Shown: in pieces, positions 33,969-53,179 of the stretch
How positions within the stretch are numbered: position 1 is the first letter of the stretch
Layout of the letters: each line of letters begins with the position of its first letter
DNA from: Campylobacter showae
GTDB taxonomy: Bacteria; Campylobacterota; Campylobacteria; Campylobacterales; Campylobacteraceae
Assembly (NCBI RefSeq): GCF_900573985.1
Contig: NZ_UWOK01000001.1
Location: forward strand, 1,984,001 to 2,048,000
Reading direction: 5' to 3'
DNA length: 64,000 nucleotides
Notes under the pieces: generated by a model
Seen by the model: the letters and a program-made list of their open reading frames with translations, nothing else
Databases searched by the model: none
What the model was told of the DNA's origin: nothing
Made by a program: the position numbers and the translations under genes

Positions 33969-36900
33969 TTAAGCCTGATCAAGACTATCGATAGTAATAG
34001 TACCTTTTTCAGGATCAACGGTGTATTTTAGGTTTTCTAGGTTTACGCCCGCAAGTCTTACGATGGTATCTTCAGGGCCTATGCTATTGACACTGCCTAG
34101 AGCTTTGGCCTCTTTATCGTAAACTAAATACGTATCGCCCTTCCAAGAGAACGCATATAGTCTATCGTTGTGAGCGTCGTAGTTTCCGCTAGCAGAGATT
34201 GTTCTAGTATAACCCATGACTACGTTATCGCTGGTTGTACTAGTACTATTGGCATCTGCAAATTTGTTGAAATACGCATAATTTGCAGTCCAATACGTAG
34301 TATCGTTACCCCATAGTATATTGTCTTTTATAGCATGGTTTACCGCCTGGATCAAGGTATCTAGACCCGCTACCGTAGTCAAATCAGTAAGCTTAGAGTT
34401 AACCGTTACTTTAATAGTGTTGTGAGCGTCATAGAAGCTCTGATCGTTAGCGCTTATGCCGCCGGTATATTTATCACTATTAGTAGATGTTTGAACGATT
34501 ACGCTCTTTATTAGGTCATTAGCAGTTATAGCACCTGCGTTAGCTGACTTAGTACTTGCTACGCCAGAGTTTTGGATAACTACTTTACCGTGTGCTGATA
34601 TTGGAGTACCCTGCTGGCTTCCGCCGCCTGCTACCTGGTTAACGTCGGTATATGTGTTGTAGTACATTACTCCGCTTACTTCAGTATGTTTGGTCGTATC
34701 ATAAAGTAAATTTCCTTGCTTTTTCATGGTAAGACCCGTGAAAGGCGCAGCAGTACCGTTATTTGCATAGTAGCTTGCCGTACCTCCGCCAACTTGCGCT
34801 ACCGACCATGTGGCCCAAGCCAAACCGTTAGGGTCAAGCGGGGTTAGCGGGGTACCGAGCGTCCATGCAGAAGGAACACTTTGTCCAGCGTCGGCACCGG
34901 TAACAGTTGCAGATTTAGTAGCTTCCACAGCCGCCTTACCAGGCTCATAGAAAGGGCTGGTAGAATTATTAAAGCCCCTATTACCGCTTGCGTCTGTGGC
35001 GATATTGGTGCTTGCCGCCGCAGCAGCAGCATTTCCCGTTTGCCAAGCGAAGTCGCCATGGTTAGCCTTATACTGATATCTGTCGCCGCCCCAGTGACCA
35101 CCGTTAGGAGGGTTACTAGCTACTGGCGTTTGTTGGAGATTTTCCTCAAAAGCTGCTGTTCCGGTCGGAGTATCGTAGCCGTGCACCGTGCTTGTAGCAT
35201 TACCGGAAGTTGTTCCAGTTATAGTTAACGGAGGAGTAGTGCTATCTGCATTAGCGGTACCTCTAGCCGTGCTAAAGGTCTGACCGTGCGCAGCCGCACT
35301 GGTACTAGCAACAGGGTGGTTGCCTGCATAGAATTGAACTTTATCGCTACCGTATGTTTGTACAGCGCCCCAACTAGAGTCTTTGTTATCGCCGCTTGGG
35401 TCTTTAGGATCATAGCCGTGAGCAAACCAGTCGGCAAGTTTGATCCTATCGCCTGCCTCGATATTTTTGATAGTTACGATTTTACTTACTGTAGCATCGG
35501 TTTTAGCTCTACTTACGTCAAATAGATCGCGTCCTTTGCCACCGTCGATGATGATCTCGGTGTTTGCCGCCAAAGTACCTACGTGGATGATATCATCTCC
35601 GTCGCCTAGATCTACGTTTAGCTTACCGGTGCCGTTATTTGCAGCCATATCGTTAGCTAGCAATACCACGTCGTTACCTTGAGTGCCCTTAATCTCCTTA
35701 AGTTTCTCGTGAGCATTTGTGCCCAGGTCACTCTTTTGTCTTACTAGTTCAGTAGACGGTCTTGTTAAAGATGTAGATGACCCGTCGACATTTTTATGGC
35801 TCCACTTATTACCGGTAAAGTTAGGGGCATCATTACCCGTAACTCCTGTTCTGGCACCGAAATCAGGTAATGTTGAAGTAGCCTTAAAGTTATTCGTAGG
35901 CGTAGGTGTTGCATAGTTGTCTGAAAGAGGATTTTTTAGATTTGAGTTGCCTGCATTGCCGAAACCTTGATTTGCGGTACTGTTGTGCCAGCTACTATAT
36001 CCTTGTTTAGTACCTCCGCTATGGCTTGTTGTATCCGTGCTATAAGGAACTTCAGATAGGTTTACCCATGAGGTAGACCCTGCTTTTACTTCGCTTAGAT
36101 CGATAGTCTCTAGCTTTGAAGTAGTCGCAGCGTTAAATTTAGGATTTACTATAAGGTTTATGTTTTCGCCCTTAGCGACAAATTTTTTAAGGTCGTTAGG
36201 AGAAGCCGTACCGTCATCAAATTTGACATATACGTCGGTTTTCTCACCGGTCTGGACGCCGCTTACGTTAAGGTTTACGACATCTTGCTTATCTCCAGGA
36301 TTTGTTCCGGTTCTAGCTCCGCCGAAATTTACTTTAATCGCATTTGGAGTTGAGCCTTGACCGGTATTCCATCTATCGCTCTCTAGTCCGGTGTCTATTT
36401 CAGGGCTATAATGCGTAGGCCTAGTAAATACAGCTCCTTTGAAATTAACATTTTGTCCAAACAGCTCGCCTATGTTATATGAGCCTGCCATTTGAGACAT
36501 ATCTATCGTGTTGTTTATGGTTTTGTCGTTACCGACTTTACCTACCGAATTCGCATACGAAGATGAGCTAGTATACTGTCCACCGCCGCTTGCGATACTA
36601 ACGTTACCTCTTGCATTACCCGGATTGATCTCTATATCTCTCGCAGCTATATTGCCTATCAAAAGATTGGTGATATTATTACCGTTTACGCTAAACGTAC
36701 CCTCAGTAACGATAGAGTTATCGGCTGTTGCGTACTGGAAGTTCCAAGTCGTAGGGGTAGAATCAAAATAGTTCTTCATCGTAGAGCCGGTAGTCGGGTT
36801 GTTTGCGGCAGTAGTTATGTTGTTTATGCCCTTTACCATCTCGACATTACCGCCGATGTCATTCAAGGTTACAGAAATAGAACCTTTTGTAAATACGCCT

Positions 36901-39233
36901 TTGCTCGCCTTAAATGAATTTAGGTGCTCAGCAGTGATGGCTATAGACTGAGTAGCAGTAGCAGCCGCTGAAGTACCTTTACCGATTATGTTATCCACGA
37001 AATAAACATTACCGGTTTTGATATTATTTGAAGCAAGGCCTCTAGCGTTGATCTGCTCGATGTCATTAAACTCTCTAGTGCCGTAAGCGTCAAAGTTGTC
37101 ATCGGTATTAATGTTGAAAGCTTTTAACTTCTCAAAGAAAGTAGCATCTAGGTTACTTAGAATGCTTGACTTTGAATTTACGGTCAACTTCTCAAGGGTT
37201 TTTGGAGGCAACGGAATAGTAGAAGATAGGTCGTGAACCGCTATGTTTGTAAGGCTCATACCCGTAATATTAGCTACGCTATTGCCATATGTACCGATAG
37301 AGTTAAAATTTACGGTTATGTCTTTAGCTTTTGGAGCTATGATGCCTATACCTTCGTTTGCGTGCATTTTGTTTGAGTCTACCCAAGCAGCGGTAGCGCC
37401 GGCTCCGCCGATCTTTTGAGCATATACGTTTTTATCTACGTTTACAGTCACTCTTTCACTCTCGTCAGCAGCTACATAAGCGGTAACTTGACTGCGAAGT
37501 CCAGGAGTAACAGCATTTATGATAGCATTGCCGTTAACGTCTTGAGGATCGATTGTGTTTGTTATATTGATCTCTTGCAAATAACCGTTTTTAAACTCGA
37601 CTCTACCGTAAGGGCCAGATGCTACATCGGTATTTTCCGGATCAGGCTTGTCTACCGTAACGCTTTTTATGGTAGAGTTCGTAACCACAAGATTGCTCTT
37701 TGTTTTTGTGGTGTTAAGAGCCGTTACGTCTGAGCCAGCAAAATCTATACTTGCAGTATCATTTGGCGTACCGGTGTCTACTTTTTGTATATTTACCTTT
37801 TCCATATTGTTTACGGTAAATTTGTTTTCTTTTGCTTTTAATCTTTCGATATTTAGCGTATCTTTACCAGCACCGCCGTCTATATCGAAATTTGTTTTAT
37901 TTGTAGCATCTACATCTTTAAAGTCAAGCTTTATAGTGTCGTTACCGCTACCGCCTTTTATAACATTTGTAGCGCCGATAGGGGTATGTTGGCTAGGGTT
38001 AAACTCATACTCTAGATTGTGAGTAAATGCAGAAGCATCGACCTTTTCTAAGCGATCGCTTTCCACCATAAGCTTAACATCGGTAGTACCTTTAACGGAT
38101 ATTGTTTTATAGTGGTTTGTGTTGTCGCCTGATTTTATAAATACAGTGCTTTTCTCGCCTTTTGTGGCTATGTTTAAATTTTCGATATTCGGGATATCTA
38201 TGCCTGTACCATCTACACCAACCACGTTATCTATAGCTTTTTTATGCAAATTTACATTATCTAATGTTAAATTTTGCGTATCATTTGTGCCAGCGATAGT
38301 TCCGGTGTTATAATTTAATTTAAATGACTCCGTACTGCTCTTTAAATTCTCAATGGTTAAATCGACTAAATTGTGAGGATTTATGAAATTTATACCATTT
38401 TGACTATCTAAACTTACTTTTTTAAGACCCTCTATATTTCGTGCATTGAAGGTTTTTTGAGTTGTAGCGGTGCTTGTCAAATTTAAGTTATCGATATTTT
38501 TGATAAAACCGGTAGTCATACCATTAAAATTATCTTTTACGGTAACATTTAAGGTATTTTCGCCCATACCGCCATCGATTTTATCGGTAGGCTTGAGAGT
38601 GTTTGTAGCAACAAACGAATCTGCAACCGCGTTAAAAATATCTTGTCCAACTCCACCGGTAAGATCATTTGGTTCAGTGGTAAGAGTATGAACCGTAGAA
38701 GCAGCAAGGGCGTCTATTTTTGCTTTTTGCTCTTCATAATTCGTATCGGTCGTAGTTTTTATAATTTCCTGAAACGGTTTATAATCATAACTTCCAGAAA
38801 CACTTGTTTCTATGTTAGCGATTTTTTCAGCCATATAAGCTGAAATAGCCGTCTTGTTTTCGAAAATTTTAGCCGCAACCGGATCTGCCGCTTTTGCTTC
38901 TGCAGACTGAGCTACCTCAAATAGTTTTACAAGAGTTTCACCTCTTGAGTGACCTAGCTGAAGGTGCTTAACCCATGCGTTAATACCATCAGGATCTTTT
39001 GTGTAATCTTTACCAAGAATGTTTTTATAGATAAGCTCTATATAGTCTTTATCTTGGTCTATTCTACCGCCATAGTACTCTATAGCTGCCGGGGATTCTA
39101 GCATTAATTGGGCTATCTCGGCCTGTGTTTTATTGTGGCCGAAATTAATCCATGCCTTGAATCCAGCGCCTTCGGGGGCTCTGTTAAATAACGCCACATA
39201 AAGCTGCGCAACCTCTGCTTGTGTTACTGCCAT
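33969..39233 (-). CDS. Giant S-layer/RTX-like surface protein
   Basis: The 1754-residue acidic, Thr/Asn/Gly/Asp-rich protein has no signal peptide and, by eye, no cysteine. Residues 1-130 contain DUF4214-type helical repeats (QLYVALFNRAPEGAGFKAW, ELIYKNILGKDYTKDPDG). Scattered calcium-binding RTX-like nonapeptides follow: GGVGQDIF, GGSGNDTI, GGAGKDTL and later GDGDDIIHVG and GGKGRDLFDVS. Most of the rest is beta-rich repeats (LTIENL, LNLTSTA). This architecture fits RTX-type S-layer proteins secreted by type I systems, such as the C. rectus S-layer protein. No type I exporter is nearby. It has its own promoter and terminator. Confidence 0.85.
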   Translation of the reverse strand: MAVTQAEVAQLYVALFNRAPEGAGFKAWINFGHNKTQAEIAQLMLESPAAIEYYGGRIDQDKDYIELIYKNILGKDYTKDPDGINAWVKHLQLGHSRGETLVKLFEVAQSAEAKAADPVAAKIFENKTAISAYMAEKIANIETSVSGSYDYKPFQEIIKTTTDTNYEEQKAKIDALAASTVHTLTTEPNDLTGGVGQDIFNAVADSFVATNTLKPTDKIDGGMGENTLNVTVKDNFNGMTTGFIKNIDNLNLTSTATTQKTFNARNIEGLKKVSLDSQNGINFINPHNLVDLTIENLKSSTESFKLNYNTGTIAGTNDTQNLTLDNVNLHKKAIDNVVGVDGTGIDIPNIENLNIATKGEKSTVFIKSGDNTNHYKTISVKGTTDVKLMVESDRLEKVDASAFTHNLEYEFNPSQHTPIGATNVIKGGSGNDTIKLDFKDVDATNKTNFDIDGGAGKDTLNIERLKAKENKFTVNNMEKVNIQKVDTGTPNDTASIDFAGSDVTALNTTKTKSNLVVTNSTIKSVTVDKPDPENTDVASGPYGRVEFKNGYLQEINITNTIDPQDVNGNAIINAVTPGLRSQVTAYVAADESERVTVNVDKNVYAQKIGGAGATAAWVDSNKMHANEGIGIIAPKAKDITVNFNSIGTYGNSVANITGMSLTNIAVHDLSSTIPLPPKTLEKLTVNSKSSILSNLDATFFEKLKAFNINTDDNFDAYGTREFNDIEQINARGLASNNIKTGNVYFVDNIIGKGTSAAATATQSIAITAEHLNSFKASKGVFTKGSISVTLNDIGGNVEMVKGINNITTAANNPTTGSTMKNYFDSTPTTWNFQYATADNSIVTEGTFSVNGNNITNLLIGNIAARDIEINPGNARGNVSIASGGGQYTSSSSYANSVGKVGNDKTINNTIDMSQMAGSYNIGELFGQNVNFKGAVFTRPTHYSPEIDTGLESDRWNTGQGSTPNAIKVNFGGARTGTNPGDKQDVVNLNVSGVQTGEKTDVYVKFDDGTASPNDLKKFVAKGENINLIVNPKFNAATTSKLETIDLSEVKAGSTSWVNLSEVPYSTDTTSHSGGTKQGYSSWHNSTANQGFGNAGNSNLKNPLSDNYATPTPTNNFKATSTLPDFGARTGVTGNDAPNFTGNKWSHKNVDGSSTSLTRPSTELVRQKSDLGTNAHEKLKEIKGTQGNDVVLLANDMAANNGTGKLNVDLGDGDDIIHVGTLAANTEIIIDGGKGRDLFDVSRAKTDATVSKIVTIKNIEAGDRIKLADWFAHGYDPKDPSGDNKDSSWGAVQTYGSDKVQFYAGNHPVASTSAAAHGQTFSTARGTANADSTTPPLTITGTTSGNATSTVHGYDTPTGTAAFEENLQQTPVASNPPNGGHWGGDRYQYKANHGDFAWQTGNAAAAAASTNIATDASGNRGFNNSTSPFYEPGKAAVEATKSATVTGADAGQSVPSAWTLGTPLTPLDPNGLAWATWSVAQVGGGTASYYANNGTAAPFTGLTMKKQGNLLYDTTKHTEVSGVMYYNTYTDVNQVAGGGSQQGTPISAHGKVVIQNSGVASTKSANAGAITANDLIKSVIVQTSTNSDKYTGGISANDQSFYDAHNTIKVTVNSKLTDLTTVAGLDTLIQAVNHAIKDNILWGNDTTYWTANYAYFNKFADANSTSTTSDNVVMGYTRTISASGNYDAHNDRLYAFSWKGDTYLVYDKEAKALGSVNSIGPEDTIVRLAGVNLENLKYTVDPEKGTITIDSLDQA

Positions 39234-39633
39234 TAAGGACTCCTTTAAAGTTGTGTTCTATTTTACAGAATACTATCGCCAATTATACCATAATTTTCTA
39301 AAAAAAGGGGGGAAATGATTTTTTATTTGATTAACTGATGATTGCTGAATAATTATAATTTATGGATTATATTCATAAGATATTTAGCTTATATTATATA
39401 ATTTATCTGCATTTTCTTACTATTATATATTTGATTGCGTTAAAAAAATTGTACCCGTATAGCTACGATAACATACCACAAATACTTGTTTCAGAAAATT
39501 TAGATAGCTTTTTATTTTTGCAACTTAAAGAATAGATACGATAGGCATGAAAAAACTAAAAATCTATATTATGTTTAAGAAACAACAAATACTCAACAAA
39601 AAAGTGAGATTAAATTCGTATATTCCAAAAGAA
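39234..39633 (-). other. S-layer upstream region (about 400 bp)
   Basis: This is very AT-rich DNA between tRNA-Arg and the S-layer start. The promoter-proximal 50 bases are recognisable. The remaining roughly 300 bases hold no reading frame, hairpin or repeat that I can support. Confidence 0.6.
39282..39287 (-). promoter_or_regulatory. S-layer gene promoter (-10)
   Basis: A perfect TATAAT preceded by GG lies 48 bases before the start codon. A strong AAAGGAG ribosome-binding site (39242-39248) sits eight bases from the ATG, fitting high expression. Confidence 0.7.
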
Positions 39634-39707
39634 TGTCCCCAGCGAGATTCGAACTCACGGCCTCAGAATTAGGAATTCTGCGCTCTATCCAGCTGAGCTA
39701 TGAGGAC
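39634..39707 (-). tRNA. tRNA-Arg (anticodon CCT)
   Basis: The 74-base cloverleaf has acceptor GTCCTCA pairing with TGGGGAC, anticodon stem CAGAA/TTCTG with loop TTCCTAA (anticodon CCT, reading AGG), and T-loop GTTCGAATC. CCA is not encoded. It lies upstream of the S-layer gene, with its 3' end facing it. Confidence 0.95.
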
Positions 39708-39769
39708 AAAAATATGAAATTTGTAAAAAAATGCCATTTTAACCACAAAGGGCAAAATGGGGATTAAAT

Positions 39770-39796
39770 TTAAAGGCGAGGATTTGCATCCCCGCC
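39770..39796 (-). terminator. Probable terminator after fusA
   Basis: GGCGAGGAT (39775-39783) pairs with ATCCCCGCC (39788-39796) with one mismatch. Read leftward, TTTAAATTT follows, about 10 bases after the fusA stop. Confidence 0.6.
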
Positions 39797-39805
39797 AAAT
39801 TTGGC

Positions 39806-41884
39806 TTAGCCGTTTCTTTTCTTGATGATCTCTTCGCTGACGTTCTTTGGAACTTCCTCGTAGTGGTCAAATTCCATAGAATATGTCGCGCGACCTTGCG
39901 TCATAGAGCGAAGGTCAGTAGAGTAACCAAACATCTGAGCTAGCGGGCAGAAAGCCGTGATGATCTTGCTTCCGTTGCGCTCATCCATAGAGTTTACTTG
40001 TCCGCGGCGTTTGTTTAAGTCGCCGATAACGTCGCCCATATAATCCTCAGGCGTCTCAACCTCGACCTTCATCATAGGCTCAAGGATAACCGCACCCGCT
40101 TTTCTAGCACCCTCTTTGAAGCCCATAGAAGCAGCTAGTTTAAACGCCATTTCAGATGAGTCGACTTCGTGGTAGCTACCGTCAAATAGGGTAACTTTAA
40201 CGTCCTCGACCGGATAGCCGGCAAGCACGCCGCTTTGTAGCGCCTCTTTGCAGCCTTTTTCAACCGCCGGGATGTACTCTTTAGGAACCACGCCGCCTTT
40301 AATGTCGTTAACGAACTCAAATCCGCTAGCCGCAGGTAGCGGCTCAAGGCGCAAGAATACGTGTCCGTACTGACCGCGACCGCCTGATTGCTTAGCATAT
40401 TTATACTCTTGCTCGACGGTTTTGCGGATAGTCTCGCGATATGCAACTTGTGGCTGACCTACTTCGGCATCGACCTTAAATTCGCGTAGCATTCTGTCTA
40501 CGATGATCTCAAGATGAAGCTCGCCCATACCGCTGATGATGGTTTGACCGCTCTCTTCGTCGGTACCTACTCTAAAGCTTGGGTCTTCTTGAGCTAGCTT
40601 TTGAAGCGCGATAGCCATTTTTTCTTGATCGGCTTTAGTTTTTGGCTCGACAGCAACGCTGATAACCGGCTCAGGGAAGTCCATCTTCTCAAGGATAACC
40701 TTGTCTTTTTCGCTTGCAAGCGTATCGCCGGTTAGGGTATTTTTTAGACCTACGACCGCGCCGATCTCGCCCGCGTGGAGAATCGAAATTTCCTCGCGTT
40801 TGTTTGAGTGCATTTTTAGCAAGCGACCGATTCTTTCTTTATTATCCTGAACTGTGTTGTAAGCATAGCTACCGCTCTCAAGGCTACCGCGATAAACGCG
40901 GATAAAGGTAAGCTGTCCTACGAACGGGTCGGTCATAATCTTAAACGCAAGAGCTGCAAATTCGCCGTTATCGGTGCTTTCTACCGTTACTTCGCTACCG
41001 TCTTCATAAACGCCCTTAATCGCCTCGATCTCATCAGGTGCAGGCAAATACGCTACGACCGCGTCAAGCAGCGGCTGGATGCCTTTGTTTTTAAACGCCG
41101 TGCCACAAAGCATCGGAGTTATGGTCATTCTTAAGCAGCCTGCTTTAATACCTTTTTTGATCTCTTCTTCGCTTAGCTCCTCGCCTGAGAAAAATTTCTC
41201 CATCAAGCTATCATCGGTTTCAGAAACCGCTTCGATTAACTTAGTGCGGTACTCTTCTGCCTTTTCTTTTACTTCCGCCGGAATCTCTATCTCTTTATAG
41301 TCAGTCGGCTTTTTGTCGTCTTCCCAAACGTAAGCTTTCATTTTAACCAAATCGACTACGCCTCTAAAGTTATCCTCTGCGCCGATAGGAATTTGAATAG
41401 GCACCGGATTTGCTTTTAGACGGTTTCTGATTTGGGACTCGACGTTATAAAAATTTGCGCCGATTCTGTCCATTTTATTTACGAAAACGATTCTTGGAAC
41501 GTGATATTTATTTGCTTGTCTCCAAACGGTCTCAGACTGAGGCTGTACGCCGCCGACTGAGCAAAATACCGAAACAGCACCGTCAAGAACGCGCATAGAA
41601 CGCTCGACTTCGATAGTAAAGTCGACGTGGCCCGGAGTGTCGATCAAATTTATCTGGTGATCTTTCCAGAAGCAAGTGGTCGCCGCAGACGTAATCGTGA
41701 TGCCGCGCTCTTTTTCTTGTTCCATCCAGTCCATCGTAGCAGCGCCGTCGTGAACCTCGCCTATCTTGTGGCTCATACCCGTAAAGAACAAAATTCTTTC
41801 GCTGGTCGTAGTTTTACCAGCATCGATGTGAGCGGCGATACCGATGTTTCTAACCATATGTAAAGGGGTTTTTCTATCTGCCAT
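39806..41884 (-). CDS. fusA: Elongation factor G
   Basis: EF-G is the GTPase that moves tRNAs and mRNA through the ribosome. The 692-residue protein has the G-domain motifs AHIDAGKTT (17-25), DTPGHVDF and NKMD, then the domain II-V layout. It ends in the C-terminal segment with [20 protein letters not shown]. It is the last gene of the rpsL-rpsG-fusA (str) operon, starting 12 bases after rpsG; tuf is not here but lies 14 kb away. Confidence 0.98.
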   Translation of the reverse strand: MADRKTPLHMVRNIGIAAHIDAGKTTTSERILFFTGMSHKIGEVHDGAATMDWMEQEKERGITITSAATTCFWKDHQINLIDTPGHVDFTIEVERSMRVLDGAVSVFCSVGGVQPQSETVWRQANKYHVPRIVFVNKMDRIGANFYNVESQIRNRLKANPVPIQIPIGAEDNFRGVVDLVKMKAYVWEDDKKPTDYKEIEIPAEVKEKAEEYRTKLIEAVSETDDSLMEKFFSGEELSEEEIKKGIKAGCLRMTITPMLCGTAFKNKGIQPLLDAVVAYLPAPDEIEAIKGVYEDGSEVTVESTDNGEFAALAFKIMTDPFVGQLTFIRVYRGSLESGSYAYNTVQDNKERIGRLLKMHSNKREEISILHAGEIGAVVGLKNTLTGDTLASEKDKVILEKMDFPEPVISVAVEPKTKADQEKMAIALQKLAQEDPSFRVGTDEESGQTIISGMGELHLEIIVDRMLREFKVDAEVGQPQVAYRETIRKTVEQEYKYAKQSGGRGQYGHVFLRLEPLPAASGFEFVNDIKGGVVPKEYIPAVEKGCKEALQSGVLAGYPVEDVKVTLFDGSYHEVDSSEMAFKLAASMGFKEGARKAGAVILEPMMKVEVETPEDYMGDVIGDLNKRRGQVNSMDERNGSKIITAFCPLAQMFGYSTDLRSMTQGRATYSMEFDHYEEVPKNVSEEIIKKRNG

Positions 41885-41896
41885 ACCAGCCTCCTC

Positions 41897-42379
<483 letters not shown>

Positions 42380-42442
42380 TCAAATTTTATAAATTTTACT
42401 CAAACCTATGCCGCTAATGGCATGGTCTGCGAACCTAAATTT

Positions 42443-42850
42443 TTATTTCTTTTTACCCGCTGCGGCTGCCGCTTGACCAGGTTTTGGACGTTTAGCGCCG
42501 TATTTTGAGCGAGAAACTGTTCTTTTCGCAACGCCGGCTGTATCAAGAGCGCCGCGTACGATGTGGTATTTAACGCCCGGTAAGTCTTTAACACGACCGC
42601 CGCGCACTAGCACGATGCTGTGTTCTTGTAGGTTGTGGCCTTCACCGCCGATATAGCTGATCACTTCAAATCCGCTTGTAAGCCTAACTTTGGCAACTTT
42701 TCTCAAAGCCGAGTTCGGTTTTTTAGGAGTCGTAGTATAGACCCTAGTGCAAACTCCTCTTCTTTGAGGACACTCTTTTAGCGCTGGAGATTTTGACTTA
42801 AAAGTCACTTTCTTGCGCTCTTTTCTGACCAATTGATTAATGGTTGGCAC
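42443..42850 (-). CDS. rpsL: 30S ribosomal protein S12
   Basis: S12 is the decoding-centre protein. The start [14 protein letters not shown] uses GTG at 42850 behind AAAGGAA. The loop [19 protein letters not shown] retains the lysine whose replacement gives streptomycin resistance, so the allele looks wild type at that site; the second such site, GRVKDLPGV, is also standard. The 135-residue length reflects a short Ala/Lys tail ([10 protein letters not shown]). It is the first gene of the str operon. Confidence 0.98.
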   Translation of the reverse strand: MPTINQLVRKERKKVTFKSKSPALKECPQRRGVCTRVYTTTPKKPNSALRKVAKVRLTSGFEVISYIGGEGHNLQEHSIVLVRGGRVKDLPGVKYHIVRGALDTAGVAKRTVSRSKYGAKRPKPGQAAAAAGKKK

Positions 42851-42949
42851 AGTAATTCCTTTCGACTAAATTTATTAAAAAGACTTGATTTTATTTAAAT
42901 TTGCCTTAATATAAGGTAAATTTCATCTTTTAAGCTGAGTTTTATCGCG

Positions 42950-43339
42950 CTAATCTTTTCTAATCGCGTATTTTCCGCTTCCGTTAAAGATGACGCAAAG
43001 CGACAAGGCAATGTAAAGATACAAAATTTCAGCCTTAAAGCCGCCTGCATTTGTAAGCTCTAGCAAATTTCCAAGCCCGTGATAGGCGTACATTATCGTT
43101 AGGCTCGTGCCGATTACGAGTAGCGCGCCGATCCTTGAAAATATCCCTAGAATTATCATTATTGGAGCTATAACCTCGCCGACATATGGACCGTAAGCCA
43201 TAATCTCAGGCAAGCCGACTTTTGCCAAAATGCCTTTCACGCCGTCTATGCCGTGTGAAATTTTCGCAAAGCCGTGCATAAAAAGACAGACACCAAGCCC
43301 TAGTCTCGCAAACAAAATTCCCAAATCGAAATTTTTCAT
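42950..43339 (-). CDS. DoxX-family membrane protein
   Basis: The 129-residue protein has four membrane helices and the DoxX family signature. FARLGLGVCLFMHGFAKI is in the first helix, then PYVGEVIAPIMIILGIFSRIGALLV, then the last helix LYLYIALSLCVIFNGSGKYA. DoxX proteins are small quinone- or thiol-oxidation-linked membrane proteins of mostly unknown function. It interrupts the space between rpoC and rpsL and carries its own RBS-like sequence; a functional tie to transcription or translation is not implied. Confidence 0.87.
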   Translation of the reverse strand: MKNFDLGILFARLGLGVCLFMHGFAKISHGIDGVKGILAKVGLPEIMAYGPYVGEVIAPIMIILGIFSRIGALLVIGTSLTIMYAYHGLGNLLELTNAGGFKAEILYLYIALSLCVIFNGSGKYAIRKD

Positions 43340-43406
43340 TTTTACTCCAAATTTTCAAATTTAAAGAATGGATTTTATCTGATTAGTTTTAAGGCGAGGT
43401 AAATTT

Positions 43407-43432
43407 AAGCCTCGCCGAATTTAGCGAGGCTT
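43407..43432 (-). terminator. Hairpin terminator after rpoC
   Basis: AAGCCTCGC and GCGAGGCTT pair over nine bases about 14 bases past the rpoC stop. The following leftward sequence is AAATTTACC, so the T tail is weak and some read-through to doxX is possible. Confidence 0.65.
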
Positions 43433-43445
43433 AGGGAGTTAAATT

Positions 43446-52086
<8,641 letters not shown>

Positions 52087-52192
52087 CTACCTCATGGTAT
52101 AAGTTTGAAAGAAAGTAAATAACCGCACGTCTGCGGCATCTTTGTAAAAATTAAATAAGGAGGCGTCGCCTCCTTTGTAAAAATAAGTGAAA

Positions 52193-52570
52193 TTATTTAA
52201 GTTCGACTTTAGCACCAGCTTCTTCAAGCTCTTTTTTAGCTGCTTCAGCCTCGTCTTTGCTAACACCCTCTTTAATAACAGAAGGAGTTTGCTCAACTGC
52301 GTCTTTAGCCTCTTTAAGACCAAGACCTGTAAGAGCGCGAACGACTTTAATAACGTTGATTTTCTTGTCGCCGCCGTCAACTAGAACAACGTTAAATTCT
52401 GTTTTCTCTTCAGCTGCATCGGCTGCGCCGCCTGCTGCTGCGCCGCCTGCTACCATTACCGGAGCAGCGCTTACGCCAAATTTCTCTTCAAATTCTTTTA
52501 CTAGCTCACTTAGCTCTAATACTGAAAGATTAGAGATAAATTCTAATACGTCCTCTTTAGTAATTGCCAT
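52193..52570 (-). CDS. rplL: 50S ribosomal protein L7/L12
   Basis: L7/L12 is the stalk protein that recruits translational GTPases. The 125-residue protein has the N-terminal dimerisation helices ([22 protein letters not shown], described here by position 5-26), an Ala/Gly hinge (40-52), and the C-terminal domain with [18 protein letters not shown]. It lies 16 bases after rplJ with a good ribosome-binding site, as needed for its multi-copy stoichiometry. Confidence 0.98.
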   Translation of the reverse strand: MAITKEDVLEFISNLSVLELSELVKEFEEKFGVSAAPVMVAGGAAAGGAADAAEEKTEFNVVLVDGGDKKINVIKVVRALTGLGLKEAKDAVEQTPSVIKEGVSKDEAEAAKKELEEAGAKVELK

Positions 52571-52586
52571 TTTTTATCCTTTTATA

Positions 52587-53069
52587 TTATGCTGATTTTT
52601 CTTTTTTCTCTTTAAGCGCATTTAGTCCAATAGTGAAATTTTGGATAGGCGCATTCCAAACTTGCAAAAGCATAGCAAGTAACTCATCACGGCTAGGCAT
52701 CTTAGATAGAGCCTTGACCTTCTCGACGCTTGCAACTTCGCCGTCAATATGAGCGGTTTTGATTTTGAATAGTTCGCTGTTGGTCTCTTCAAATTTAGCC
52801 GCAACCTTAGTAGCTGAAAGCTGATCGCCCCAGATAAAGATATTTGTATCTTTTAAGACCATACCAGACTTTTCAACGTTATTAAGAGCGATATTTGCAA
52901 GAGTATTTTTTACGATTTGAACTTTTACGTTTAAAACTCTAGCAGCATCTCTTAATGCTTCTAGTTTTTTAGTGCTAAGACCGCGATAATCGCAAACTAT
53001 AATCGCTTCATTTTCTTTAAATTCGGCCTCAAGTTTACTGATTATTTCAGATTTTTCGTTTCTCGTCAT
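52587..53069 (-). CDS. rplJ: 50S ribosomal protein L10
   Basis: L10 anchors the L7/L12 stalk to 23S rRNA. The 160-residue protein starts [17 protein letters not shown] and has the RNA-binding core [20 protein letters not shown] and [13 protein letters not shown], then the C-terminal helix that binds L12 dimers. It starts behind AAAGGAG. The 110-base spacer from rplA is where an L10 autoregulatory leader would lie; a short pairing (AGCA...TGCT) is visible but I cannot assign the known leader fold. Confidence 0.97.
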   Translation of the reverse strand: MTRNEKSEIISKLEAEFKENEAIIVCDYRGLSTKKLEALRDAARVLNVKVQIVKNTLANIALNNVEKSGMVLKDTNIFIWGDQLSATKVAAKFEETNSELFKIKTAHIDGEVASVEKVKALSKMPSRDELLAMLLQVWNAPIQNFTIGLNALKEKKEKSA

Positions 53070-53179
53070 CTAGTTTTTCTCCTTTCCGACTAGTGATTTC
53101 AAGCAGAGTGGCATAAAAGCACGATTAAGCAAAAGCCTCTGCTATCTCCAATCTAAGATAAAAATTTATTAGCTAAAAA

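Noticed and set aside
34844..39233. Numerous long antisense frames inside the S-layer gene
   Set aside because: The repetitive Thr/Asn/Asp-rich codon pattern leaves opposite frames open; none has a ribosome-binding site or family features.
39733..39760. CCATTTT/AAAATGG hairpin between fusA and tRNA-Arg
   Set aside because: It is an AT-rich seven-base stem with no T tail; the stronger hairpin at 39770-39796 better explains fusA termination.
53070..53179. L10 leader autoregulatory RNA upstream of rplJ
   Set aside because: The position is right, but I could not identify the expected kink-turn and bulged stem; only a short AGCA/TGCT pairing is visible.
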